Positions 1 through 6,740 of a stretch of DNA of 7,418 nucleotides are shown here, piece by piece. The stretch spans positions 1 through 7,418 of the forward strand of contig JAEWEH010000284.1 in NCBI GenBank assembly GCA_023389535.1, read 5' to 3'. Under the pieces are notes generated by a model that did not search any database, was not told the origin of the DNA, and saw only the letters and a list, made by a program, of their open reading frames with translations. Origin of the DNA: Pseudomonadota bacterium (GTDB lineage Bacteria > Pseudomonadota > Gammaproteobacteria > Burkholderiales > Burkholderiaceae_B). Position 1 is the first letter of the stretch. Each line of letters opens with the position of its first letter. Made by a program: the position numbers and the translations under genes.

Positions 1-664
1 CATCTCGGGCGGCACCGGGTCCGGCAAGACCACCTTGCTGAATGCCTTGTCGCACTATATCGATGCGACGGAACGCATCGTGACCATCGAAGATGCCGCC
101 GAGCTGCAATTGCAGCAACCGCATGTCGTGCGCATGGAAACCCGCCCACCCAATGTGGAAGGCCTGAATGCCGTGACGCAAGGCGACCTGGTGCGCAACG
201 CGCTGCGGATGCGGCCCGATCGCATCATCCTGGGCGAGACCCGCGGCGCGGAAGCCTTCGATGTGTTGCAGGCCATGAATACCGGCCACGACGGCTCCAT
301 GACCACCTTGCACGCCAACACGCCGCGCGACGCTATCGTGCGTCTGGAAAGCATGGTCATGATGGCCAATGGCAATCTGCCCCTGTACTCCATCAGGCGC
401 CAGATTGCCAGCGCCGTGCACCTGATCGTGCAAGCCGAGCGCATGCGCGACGGGGCCCGTCGCGTCACCAGCGTGGTCGAGATCCTGGGCATGGAGGGCG
501 ATGTGATCATCACGCAGGACCTGTTCCGCTTCAATTTCGATCCAACATCTTACGGGGTGGAAGTGCAAGGGTCTTACGATGGCACCGGCCTGCGCCCGGC
601 CTTTTCCGACCGCGCGCGCTACCATGGTTTTGAAGCGCAACTGGCCGAGGCGATACGCTTATGA
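1..664 (+). CDS. tadA: TadA/CpaF-type pilus assembly ATPase, 3' part
   Basis: This is the C-terminal part of the Tad pilus secretion ATPase (VirB11/GspE/CpaF superfamily), a cytoplasmic hexamer that powers Flp pilin assembly through the TadB/TadC platform. The gene is open at the left edge, reading in frame from base 2. Visible motifs, in order: Walker A GGTGSGKT at bases 8-31; the acidic 'Asp box' [10 protein letters not shown] shortly after; Walker B RIILGE at 221-238; and the His box [17 protein letters not shown] at 284-334. The N-terminal domain typical of CpaF proteins lies outside the window. The stop codon overlaps the tadB start as ATGA (661-664), which suggests translational coupling. 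The family assignment is near certain from the four ordered motifs and from the tadB-tadC genes that follow. Whether the missing 5' part is intact cannot be judged. Confidence 0.96.
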   Translation, partial: ISGGTGSGKTTLLNALSHYIDATERIVTIEDAAELQLQQPHVVRMETRPPNVEGLNAVTQGDLVRNALRMRPDRIILGETRGAEAFDVLQAMNTGHDGSMTTLHANTPRDAIVRLESMVMMANGNLPLYSIRRQIASAVHLIVQAERMRDGARRVTSVVEILGMEGDVIITQDLFRFNFDPTSYGVEVQGSYDGTGLRPAFSDRARYHGFEAQLAEAIRL

Positions 665-1641
665 GCACTGCCGATCTCGTCGCCATCATGGCCTTTCTCG
701 CATTCGTGCTCCTTGGCCTGTTCATCATGACCTTGCAGAAAGCCCTGCGCCAGCGACCAGCCGGCCGGGTCCGGGACCGGCTGAAGAACGCTGCCCAGCT
801 CATAGGCGACCCGCGGGCGCTGCAGGCGATCGAAGACCTGGGCCGTGCAGAACGCGACGCGCGCCGCCGCCACCGGCGGGCATCCATGGGCACGCTGGGC
901 CGCTATATCAGCCGTATCGAAACAGTCAGCGGCAAGCGAGGCGTTTACACCGTGGCGGCGTCCGTATTCATAGCGCTGATCGCCATGGCGGCCTTGAGCG
1001 TGCTGTATCTGCCCCTGCCGTGGTGGGCGAAAGTCTTGCTAACCCTGGCCACGCCGGCGGTCGTCGCGGTTGCGGTGTACCGTCGCCTGAACGAGAAATT
1101 CCGCCTGGCGTTCCTGGAGCAACTGCCCGATATTCTGGACATGATCATACGGGCCAGCCAGGCCGGGGTGCCGGTGACTCAGTCCATACGCGGCATTGGC
1201 GAGGAATTCGGCGCGCCCGCCGGGCCGGAGTTTCGCCGTGTCGGCGACAACCTGTATCTCGGCAACGATATGGCCACCGTGCTGGAAGAGGCCGAGGCGC
1301 GCATACAGCTGCCCGATTTTTCATTTCTGGCGGTCTGCCTGCTGCTACAACGGGAAACCGGTGGCTCGCTCAGCGAGACCTTGTCGAATCTGGCCAATGT
1401 GGTGCGTTCGCGGCGCGACCTGCGCCTGAAGACCCGCGCCCTGACGGCCGAAGGACGTCTGGCCGGCGCAGTCATTTCCGTCATCCCGGTCTTCATCCTG
1501 ATCATCATGTCGATGACCAACCCAAGCTATGTGGCGGTCCTGTTCGATACCCCGACGGGAAACATGATGCTGATGGTGGCCGCAGCCATGCTGATCATCG
1601 GCTCGCTGGCGATACGCAAGATCGCCAAATTGGAGGTCTGA
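661..1641 (+). CDS. tadB: TadB, Tad pilus inner-membrane platform protein
   Basis: A 326-residue polytopic protein of the T2SSF (GspF/PilC-like) family. With TadC it forms the inner-membrane platform that the TadA ATPase drives. Hydrophobic segments are visible at about residues 5-24, 97-117, 122-140, 268-285 and 302-317. The conserved cytoplasmic T2SSF region lies between the third and fourth, with [19 protein letters not shown] at 151-169 and the signature [19 protein letters not shown] at 230-248, followed by [10 protein letters not shown] at 260-269. The length fits the family. The start is the ATG that overlaps the tadA stop (ATGA), with a weak GAGG at 647-650 ten bases upstream. The start is supported by the overlap and by the hydrophobic N-terminus beginning right after it. 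No defect is seen. Confidence 0.95.
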   Translation: MSTADLVAIMAFLAFVLLGLFIMTLQKALRQRPAGRVRDRLKNAAQLIGDPRALQAIEDLGRAERDARRRHRRASMGTLGRYISRIETVSGKRGVYTVAASVFIALIAMAALSVLYLPLPWWAKVLLTLATPAVVAVAVYRRLNEKFRLAFLEQLPDILDMIIRASQAGVPVTQSIRGIGEEFGAPAGPEFRRVGDNLYLGNDMATVLEEAEARIQLPDFSFLAVCLLLQRETGGSLSETLSNLANVVRSRRDLRLKTRALTAEGRLAGAVISVIPVFILIIMSMTNPSYVAVLFDTPTGNMMLMVAAAMLIIGSLAIRKIAKLEV

Positions 1642-1642
1642 T

Positions 1643-2584
1643 ATGCAGCTGGACTCTCTGGATGGATTGAGCCTGGTCGCCACCATACTGGTCATCTGTG
1701 CGGCCGCGCTGTATATCTATGGGCGCGACGGTGTGCGATCCCGTGTCAGCCGACGGCTGTCCAGCACTGGCCACGGCGTCGGCAAAACTGACGGACAAGC
1801 AGCCGCAACAACGACCAATCCCCTTAACGCCCTGGGCAAGCTGCTCCAGGCGCTGGGGTCGCGGCTTCCTCTGTTCGACGCGGCGCAGCGCAAGGAAATG
1901 GGCCGCAAGCTGGTATCCGCCGGCTATCGCCAGGCCGGCGCCCTGCCCGCCCTAATGGGGATAGCCGCCGGCACAGCCTTGCTGTTCGTCAGCGCGGTGA
2001 TGGCATTGGCGTGGCCCGCCCTGCACGGGCAGATGGCCTTGCAGGCCGGCAGCCTCATTCTTGGCGGCTACCTCGGCCTGTTACTGCCGCGCCTGGTGCT
2101 GGACAAGCTGGTAACGCGCCGTCAACGAGCCATTGAACGCAACTTCCCCGATGCCCTGGACCTGCTGGTGGTGTGCACCAACGCCGGGCTGGGATTGAAT
2201 GCCGCACTGAACCGGGTCGCCCACGAACTGGCCTTTCTCGCCCCCGAACTTTCGGATGAAATTTCGTTGACGTCGGGGCAGCTGCAGCTTAGTGGAGACA
2301 CCACCGAAGTGCTGCATCAGCTGGCCGATCGCATAGGACTGCCGTCCATACGCAGCCTGGTGTCGACGCTGGTGCAATCACGCCAGTTCGGTACGCCCAT
2401 AGGCCAGGCGCTGCGAGTCCTGTCGCGCAGTGAACGCACCGCGCGCCTGATGCGCACCGAAGAGGCCGCGGCCAAGCTGGCGACCAAAATCACTTTGCCC
2501 ATGATGCTTTTCATTCTGCCCACCGTGCTGATCGTGGCGGCCGGGCCTTCGGTGCTGCACCTGATGCAGGTGTTCGGAAAATAA
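1643..2584 (+). CDS. tadC: TadC, Tad pilus inner-membrane platform protein
   Basis: A 313-residue second T2SSF-family protein, the partner of TadB in the Tad platform. Hydrophobic stretches lie at about residues 9-26, 101-124, 131-150 and 284-304. The conserved block NFPDALDLLVVCTNAGLGL (167-185) is followed by QFGTPIGQALRVLSRSERT (248-266) and by EEAAAKLATKITLPMMLFI (273-291), all typical of TadC. The linker at about 38-60 is rich in Ser, Gly, Ala and Thr and is probably flexible. The start is one base after the tadB stop, with a good GGAGG at 1632-1636, six bases before the ATG. Ile codons are unusual for a GC-rich gene: 5 of 13 are ATA. The assignment rests on motifs and on gene order. Confidence 0.95.
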   Translation: MQLDSLDGLSLVATILVICAAALYIYGRDGVRSRVSRRLSSTGHGVGKTDGQAAATTTNPLNALGKLLQALGSRLPLFDAAQRKEMGRKLVSAGYRQAGALPALMGIAAGTALLFVSAVMALAWPALHGQMALQAGSLILGGYLGLLLPRLVLDKLVTRRQRAIERNFPDALDLLVVCTNAGLGLNAALNRVAHELAFLAPELSDEISLTSGQLQLSGDTTEVLHQLADRIGLPSIRSLVSTLVQSRQFGTPIGQALRVLSRSERTARLMRTEEAAAKLATKITLPMMLFILPTVLIVAAGPSVLHLMQVFGK

Positions 2585-2601
2585 CCACAAAGGGTCCTTC
2601 C

Positions 2602-3384
2602 ATGAGAATCGTGTTTTGCCTGGCCTGCTGCCTGTTCCTCGCCGCCTGCGCTCCCATGCGCGAACAGAAGGTGCAACCCCTGACTTCCGCCCTGGACGAA
2701 AGCGCCATGCAGGCGGGCGAACTGCGCATCGCCGCCAGCGCCCTGGCGAGCGGCGACCTGGACGTCGCCATCTCGCTATACACGCGCATCACGGCATCGC
2801 GGCCCGATATCATCGGCGGTTGGCTGGGCTTGGCTGACGCGATGTACCTGGCGGGCGACATGACGCAAGCCCGACGCGCCTACGAAACGGCACTGGAACG
2901 CAGCCCCGGCCTGCTCGACGCCCAAATGGGCCTGGCGCGCATGGATATACGCAGCCGGCGCTTCCCGCAAGCCATCGCACGCTACCAGGCCATACTGGCC
3001 CAGCGGCCGGACCTTCCGTTGGCGCTGGCCGGCCTGGGCGTCGCCTACGACTTGTCGGGCCAGCATGATCTGGCCCAGGCGACCTACCGTCGCGGGCTGG
3101 AAAGCCACCCCGACGATCCCGCCTTGCGCAGCAACCTGGGGCTTTCGCTGTCGCTTAGCGGCAAGCCACGCGAAGGCGTGAACGTGCTGCTGGACGTCAT
3201 GGGGGTGCCCGCCGCCCTGCCGCAAGGCCGGCAGAACCTGGCGCTGGCCTATGCCATGATGGGGCGCGACGACGCGGCCGAAAGCATACTCATCGGCGAC
3301 ATGCCGCGCACCAGCGTCCAGGACAATCTCGTCTTCTATCGCGAGGTTCGCCGGCGCATGGCGGGCACCGGCGCAACCGAATAA
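2602..3384 (+). CDS. tadD: TadD, TPR-repeat lipoprotein of the Tad system
   Basis: A 260-residue predicted lipoprotein. In Tad systems TadD is a TPR protein needed for pilus biogenesis, thought to help the outer-membrane secretin (RcpA) fold or localise. The N-terminus MRIVFCLACCLFLAACAP is a lipoprotein signal with lipobox LAAC, so Cys16 is the likely lipidated residue. Two further Cys at 9-10 sit within the hydrophobic stretch. The residue after the lipidated Cys is Ala, not Asp, so there is no inner-membrane retention signal and outer-membrane sorting is plausible. TPR-like helical repeats follow at about 39-69, 72-103, 106-137, 140-171 and 173-204, recognisable by spaced G/A-x-Y/L and terminal Pro residues (for example ESHPDDPALRSNLGLSLSLS at 167-186). 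AAAGGG at 2589-2594 serves the ATG. The gap to tadC is 17 bp. Confidence 0.92.
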   Translation: MRIVFCLACCLFLAACAPMREQKVQPLTSALDESAMQAGELRIAASALASGDLDVAISLYTRITASRPDIIGGWLGLADAMYLAGDMTQARRAYETALERSPGLLDAQMGLARMDIRSRRFPQAIARYQAILAQRPDLPLALAGLGVAYDLSGQHDLAQATYRRGLESHPDDPALRSNLGLSLSLSGKPREGVNVLLDVMGVPAALPQGRQNLALAYAMMGRDDAAESILIGDMPRTSVQDNLVFYREVRRRMAGTGATE

Positions 3385-3406
3385 GCGTGCATGCAGGAAC
3401 CCCATC

Positions 3407-3910
3407 ATGCACACGCCCACCTTGTCCCGAGCATGGTCGGTCATCCTGCGCAGGGGATCGCGCGGCGTCAGCGCGCTGGAGTTCGCGCTGGTCGCACCGG
3501 TTGCGATCCTGGTGTTGTTCTTGTCCCTGGAGATGGGCATCGTCATGTGGGCGGATTCCAGCCTGGAGGCCACCGCCTCGCGCATCGCGCGCATAGGCCA
3601 GTTGGGTGTGCCTGCCGGGCAGACCTGTGAAGAGGCCGTGCGCCGCATCTTTGAAGACCGCATGGGCAGTTGGGTAGACGACGCGGCCCGCCTGCGCGTC
3701 GATGTCAGGGTTTACAGCCCGGGCGGCAACAACGACCTGCCCGATGTCGATGATCCCGACTATGTGCCCGTATGCGATGCGGGCGGCCGTGGAGACATTG
3801 TCATCTATCGCCTGGGCTTCGATCGCCCGGGGTTCTCCGGAATCATGGCGTGGATAGGCATGCAACTGCTGCGCTTCGAACGTACCGTCATCATTCAGAA
3901 CGAGCCATGA
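3407..3910 (+). CDS. tadE: TadE-like pseudopilin
   Basis: A 167-residue TadE-like minor pilin or pseudopilin. The N-terminus is short and basic, then RGVSALEFALVAPVAILVLF. Known TadE/TadF proteins are cut by the TadV prepilin peptidase after the Gly and need a Glu at +5. Here that gives cleavage after Gly20 and Glu25 at +5, followed by one hydrophobic helix to about residue 47. The periplasmic part has two Cys (74 and 123) that could form a disulfide, and an acidic patch at about 109-119 (DLPDVDDPDY). The start at 3407 has AGGA at 3395-3398. ATG codons at 3391 and elsewhere nearby are in other frames. The stop overlaps the next gene as ATGA (3907-3910). The role is inferred from family and locus; the exact tadE/tadF naming follows gene order. 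Confidence 0.9.
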   Translation: MHTPTLSRAWSVILRRGSRGVSALEFALVAPVAILVLFLSLEMGIVMWADSSLEATASRIARIGQLGVPAGQTCEEAVRRIFEDRMGSWVDDAARLRVDVRVYSPGGNNDLPDVDDPDYVPVCDAGGRGDIVIYRLGFDRPGFSGIMAWIGMQLLRFERTVIIQNEP

Positions 3911-4521
3911 TCATGCCTGCCCCTCATCGCTTACGCCAAAAACGGATCTGGCAACGCGGCGCCGCTGCGGTCGAAGCTGCGCTGGTCCTGCCGGTCGCTG
4001 TCTTCATGATCTTCGCCTGCGTCGAGGTGTATCAGTATTTTCGTGCCGCGGCCTTATTGGATCGCATCGCCTTTACCGTGGCCAACGGCGTCGCCATGCA
4101 ACGCGGCCTGGCCAATAATGGCCAATGCGATCAATCGGACGATATCTGCGTCTATGGCACCATGGCGCAAGACTTGTTTCAGCCGCTGGACTATTCGAAA
4201 CGCGGCGGGATGATCATCAGCACCTATGCCGCCACCGAGCCGGACAAGAATGGCGATGTCAGCTGGAAGGCGCAGCCGGAATGGCGCGTCACCTTCAAAG
4301 GGTCCACATCGAGCCTGCCGGACCCGATATCCAAGCTGGGCGACACCACCGTGTTCCCGCCGGCGCGCACCGGCGACACCTTGATCATCGCCGAAACCTT
4401 TTACGACCACGAGCCTTTCGCCGTCAGTTCCCATTTCTGGACCGCACTGGCAGGCACGACCAGCATGTATAGCCGCTTTTTCTTCCGGCCGCGCTTCAAC
4501 GACCTGCGCACACTGCTTTGA
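3907..4521 (+). CDS. tadF: TadF-position TadE-like pseudopilin
   Basis: A 204-residue second TadE-like protein, placed where tadF lies in classical loci. After a basic N-terminus, the sequence QRGAAAVEAALVLPVAVFMI gives a prepilin peptidase site after Gly18 with Glu23 at +5, then one hydrophobic helix to about residue 40. The exported domain has a close Cys pair (Cys74 and Cys81, CDQSDDIC) and ends in a basic, aromatic tail (SRFFFRPRF). The frame is open upstream to 3772, but the ATG at 3907 overlaps the tadE stop as ATGA and places the cleavage motif correctly near the N-terminus. A second ATG at 3913 (residue 3) is a close alternative. The Shine-Dalgarno is weak, so translation probably depends on coupling to tadE. 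The tadF name follows position, and the domain is the general TadE-like one. Confidence 0.85.
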   Translation: MIMPAPHRLRQKRIWQRGAAAVEAALVLPVAVFMIFACVEVYQYFRAAALLDRIAFTVANGVAMQRGLANNGQCDQSDDICVYGTMAQDLFQPLDYSKRGGMIISTYAATEPDKNGDVSWKAQPEWRVTFKGSTSSLPDPISKLGDTTVFPPARTGDTLIIAETFYDHEPFAVSSHFWTALAGTTSMYSRFFFRPRFNDLRTLL

Positions 4522-4542
4522 TGGTTTCATCGGGAGACGACC

Positions 4543-6321
4543 ATGACATCGCATATGCCGCCCAGCCCATGCCCCGCGATTCCGCGGCGCCGTCGCCGGC
4601 GCACGCCGCGCAGCCAGCGCGGTTCCGTCACGGCGATGTTCCTGATCAGCTCGGTGCTGGTGCTGGGTGCGTCGTTCGGCGCCATAGACCTGGTGCGCTA
4701 CAACGTCGTGCAGGGGCGGATGCAAAACGCCCTGGACGGCGCCACGCTATCGGCCGGGCGTAACCTGGCCAACCTTACGCCCACCCCCGGGACCATTGCC
4801 GCCGACCAATGGAAGGACGATGCCTTCCAGTATTTCCGCAGCAATCTGCCTGATGGTTACCTGGGCAGCAACATATTGCCGGAAGACCTGAAAATCGACT
4901 ACAGCGAGGAAATCACCGGCGAAGGCAATTATCGGACGGGCCAGTTCATCGAGATGGAAGTGAAGGGCGACCTGCCGTTGCTCAGTACCGGCTTCTTCCA
5001 TATCTCTTCCTTCGAGGTGCACGCCCGTAACCAGGCATTGCGGCGCACGCGCAGCGACCTGGAGGTCGTCATGGCGCTGGACAATACCGGGTCGATGAGC
5101 GGCAGCAGAATCAACACCCTGAAGAAAGCAGCAAGGAATCTGAGCAGCACGGTATTGGGGGCCAGCGAAGCTTCCGGCGTGCCGGGGCGCGTATTCGTCG
5201 GCCTGGTTCCCTTCGCGGATACGGTCAATGTCGGCAACAACGCCCACACCCGGCAATGGCTGGACTATCCCGCCGTGCAGACCCATTTCATCAATAACTT
5301 CTGGATGGGCTGCATTGTTGAACCGACGGGCTGGGGCGGGAATAATCTACCCGCCGCCGCCCTGACACCGACATCGAAGTTCCAGCCACTGCATGTGACC
5401 TTGCGCACCCAAATCAATAGCCTGAATCTGGCCAACAACGAGCGCATAGCGCTGCCTACCGCGGAGGTGCCGCTGCAGCCACGCGAATTCAACGCTTACG
5501 GTGCCGATTATGATCGCCGGGTATGGGCCCGCCGCAGCTCCGACACCCGGCTGGAGGTCTTCACCGCCGCGAATCCCTCCAATTGCCGTCAGTCACGCTT
5601 GGTCCGCTTTCTGGATGACAGGCTCGACAGTATCAACGGCGCCATTGACGACATGGAGGCAGAAGGCAATACGCTCATCCCGACCGGGCTGCTATGGGCG
5701 TGGCGCATGCTCCACCCCGCCTGGCGCGGATCGGCGGGCTGGGGCGATTCAGAAAAGCCGCGCGACCCCGAGCCCCGCGTCTTGAGCAAAGTCATCGTGC
5801 TGCTGACGGATGGCGAAAATCAGCCGCCTTCCGCTGTTGGCACAGCGAGCAACGCCGAGCGACGGGTTGCCTACCGGTTGAACTACGATGTGCAAGGTTG
5901 TACGAACTCGCGGCGGACCAACTGTAATGACAGCCTGATTCCACGCAGCTACAGCCAGTCCATGACCACACTGGGCAACGCGTCGCAGGCGCCCATGAAC
6001 TCCCTGAAAATGCGCGACCCGTTCACCACCAGCACCAATAACAGCCAAAATGCCGCCATAGGCTGGGGCAACACCAACAATATCAGCACCACGACGGTAA
6101 ATCGTTACCTCTCGGAGCTTTGCACCAACGTGAAATCCGACGGCAACGGCATCAAGATCTACTCCGTCACCCTGGGCTCTGTAGGCGGGTCGACAGAAAC
6201 CTTGATGAACAACTGCTCCAGCGGCGCAGGCTATTTCTACAACGCCACCAACGTCGACGATCTGCCGGAAGTCTTCAAGTCCATCGCCGGGGCACTGACC
6301 GAACTGCGCCTGACGCGATGA
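4543..6321 (+). CDS. tadG: TadG-like pilus assembly protein with VWA domain
   Basis: A 592-residue membrane-anchored protein, last gene of the Tad operon. TadG proteins are thought to contribute to pilus anchoring or assembly at the envelope. A very basic cytoplasmic N-terminus (six Arg at 15-20) precedes the TadE/G-like motif QRGSVTAMFLIS (25-36) and one hydrophobic segment to about residue 50. The +5 position after Gly27 is Met32, not Glu, so prepilin peptidase cleavage is unlikely. A von Willebrand A domain follows: LEVVMALDNTGSMSGSR (173-189) with the MIDAS-like D180-x-T182-x-S184, GNTLIPTGL (375-383) carrying the likely metal-binding Thr, and VIVLLTDGEN (417-426). The C-terminal IKIYSVTLGS (537-546) and YFYNATNVDDLPEVFKSIAG (564-583) are the usual last strand and helix. 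Long inserts separate these motifs. The exported part has six Cys. GGAG at 4533-4536 serves the ATG at 4543; M5 (4555) is an alternative start. Confidence 0.92.
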   Translation: MTSHMPPSPCPAIPRRRRRRTPRSQRGSVTAMFLISSVLVLGASFGAIDLVRYNVVQGRMQNALDGATLSAGRNLANLTPTPGTIAADQWKDDAFQYFRSNLPDGYLGSNILPEDLKIDYSEEITGEGNYRTGQFIEMEVKGDLPLLSTGFFHISSFEVHARNQALRRTRSDLEVVMALDNTGSMSGSRINTLKKAARNLSSTVLGASEASGVPGRVFVGLVPFADTVNVGNNAHTRQWLDYPAVQTHFINNFWMGCIVEPTGWGGNNLPAAALTPTSKFQPLHVTLRTQINSLNLANNERIALPTAEVPLQPREFNAYGADYDRRVWARRSSDTRLEVFTAANPSNCRQSRLVRFLDDRLDSINGAIDDMEAEGNTLIPTGLLWAWRMLHPAWRGSAGWGDSEKPRDPEPRVLSKVIVLLTDGENQPPSAVGTASNAERRVAYRLNYDVQGCTNSRRTNCNDSLIPRSYSQSMTTLGNASQAPMNSLKMRDPFTTSTNNSQNAAIGWGNTNNISTTTVNRYLSELCTNVKSDGNGIKIYSVTLGSVGGSTETLMNNCSSGAGYFYNATNVDDLPEVFKSIAGALTELRLTR

Positions 6322-6328
6322 CGTTATT

Positions 6329-6356
6329 GGCGCCGCCGCCATTCGGTGGCGTCGCC
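6329..6356 (+). terminator. GC-rich hairpin after tadG, possible terminator
   Basis: Arms GGCGCCGCCGCC (6329-6340) and GGTGGCGTCGCC (6345-6356) pair over 12 positions with one G-U and one mismatch around the loop ATTC. It begins 7 bp after the tadG stop, where an operon end is expected. No T-run follows, so it is not a textbook intrinsic terminator. It may act with Rho, or protect the 3' end of the tad transcript. Confidence 0.5.
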
Positions 6357-6399
6357 CACCTGCGTATGTGGGACACCCGCGGACTACACCGGAGCAACT

Positions 6400-6416
6400 C
6401 GGCCGATGGTCGGCCG
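6400..6416. repeat. Short perfect inverted repeat
   Basis: CGGCCGA and TCGGCCG are exact reverse complements separated by TGG, making a 7-bp stem with a 3-base loop. No T-run follows. It could be a second pause or processing hairpin of the tad transcript, or have no function. In GC-rich DNA an inverted repeat of this size can occur by chance. Confidence 0.4.
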
Positions 6417-6499
6417 TGCCTATATAAAGCATTGTTCCCTACATCAACGCCTCGAATATCCGCGGCCGCGTGATCAGCACTTCCATTCATTCAGCCTTT

Positions 6500-6539
6500 A
6501 CAGCTAACGTTCGCTTTAACGAGCTGAGACGATAGCTGT
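6500..6539. repeat. Inverted repeat with nested hairpin
   Basis: ACAGCTA (6500-6506) and TAGCTGT (6533-6539) are exact reverse complements. Inside them GTTCG (6509-6513) can pair with CGAGC (6520-6524), allowing one G-U, around a 6-base loop. The nested arrangement could form a structured RNA or a cruciform. No promoter-like sequence was recognised directly before it, and a function is not supported. Confidence 0.35.
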
Positions 6540-6598
6540 GGCTCCCCCTGTGACTCGCATCGGGCCTAAGCATCGCGGCATGTACGAATTTTCTTAAT

Positions 6599-6615
6599 AG
6601 AAACGTTTTGTTCTG
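6599..6615 (-). promoter_or_regulatory. Putative operator, upstream copy (reverse orientation)
   Basis: Read on the minus strand this site contains GAACAAAACGTT (6613-6602), identical over 12 bp to the copy at 6683-6694. Across 17 bp the two agree at 14 positions. Each copy has GAAC-N5-GTT symmetry, as expected for a dimeric regulator. It lies about 17 bp upstream of the proposed -35 box, a position compatible with an activator or with one arm of a repression loop. The regulator is unknown. Confidence 0.5.
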
Positions 6616-6631
6616 ATTTTTTGTGTAAATC

Positions 6632-6660
6632 TTGCTCGTAAGCGGACCAGCAGGTAGAAT
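6632..6660 (+). promoter_or_regulatory. Probable sigma-70 promoter of the TRAP binding protein gene
   Basis: The -35 candidate is TTGCTC (6632-6637), matching TTGACA at the three leading bases. The -10 candidate is TAGAAT (6655-6660), 5 of 6 matches to TATAAT. The spacer is exactly 17 bp. The surrounding DNA is AT-rich compared with the tad genes. Transcription would start near 6667, leaving a leader of about 130 bases before the ATG at 6797. Confidence 0.55.
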
Positions 6661-6680
6661 CCCGACAAAAATCATAAAGA

Positions 6681-6697
6681 TGGAACAAAACGTTCCT
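6681..6697 (+). promoter_or_regulatory. Putative operator, downstream copy
   Basis: The core GGAAC-AAAAC-GTTCC (6682-6696) is a palindrome with 5-bp arms and a 5-bp centre, and contains the 12 bp shared with the inverted copy upstream. It falls just downstream of the predicted transcription start, where a bound repressor would block RNA polymerase. The arm and spacer layout recalls IclR-family operators, but that link is only a resemblance and no regulator gene is in the window. Confidence 0.5.
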
Positions 6698-6704
6698 GTT
6701 TGGC

Positions 6705-6714
6705 AGCAATTGCT
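6705..6714. repeat. 10-bp perfect palindrome in the leader
   Basis: AGCAATTGCT is its own reverse complement and lies in the proposed leader, 8 bp downstream of the second operator copy. It could be an additional protein-binding site. It could equally be a chance palindrome. Confidence 0.25.
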
Positions 6715-6740
6715 TGATCGCAATGGCGCTACCGCGCCCG

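Larger units (their letters stand above)
6322..6598. other. Intergenic region without a convincing gene
   Basis: No reading frame here has a credible start, ribosome binding site and protein-like composition on either strand; the open frames are continuations or shadows of tadG or dctP frames. Apart from the hairpin at 6329-6356, the stretch contains a 7-bp inverted repeat CGGCCGA/TCGGCCG (6400-6416), a 10-bp palindrome CGCGGCCGCG (6461-6470) and a longer-range inverted repeat at 6500-6539. No tRNA-like cloverleaf, transposon end or attachment site was recognised. Confidence 0.6.

Noticed and set aside
579..1670. 363-codon plus-strand frame overlapping tadA and tadB
   Set aside because: It runs out of frame through tadB, whose frame holds all the T2SSF motifs. 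Its translation is Arg/Pro/Gly/His-rich with no membrane segments.
2776..3663. 295-codon minus-strand open frame opposite tadD and tadE
   Set aside because: It overlaps two well-supported genes. The translation shows no recognisable domain and is His/Arg/Gly/Ala-rich, as expected for a codon shadow in GC-rich DNA.
3772..3906. Upstream extension of the tadF frame to an ATG at 3772
   Set aside because: It would add 45 residues encoded inside tadE before the prepilin cleavage motif, unlike any TadE-type leader. The ATG at 3907 with the ATGA overlap is the sensible start.
4054..4725. 223-codon minus-strand open frame opposite tadF and tadG
   Set aside because: Shadow frame with low-complexity Arg/His/Ala composition, and it spans the junction of two real genes.
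5749..6432. 227-codon minus-strand open frame from the tad-dctP gap into tadG
   Set aside because: Most of it lies antisense to the conserved VWA motifs of tadG. No recognisable protein features and no clear ribosome binding site were seen.
6616..6621. T-run considered as the U-tract of an intrinsic terminator
   Set aside because: No stable stem lies directly before it on the + strand. The run fits better as part of the AT-rich promoter region.
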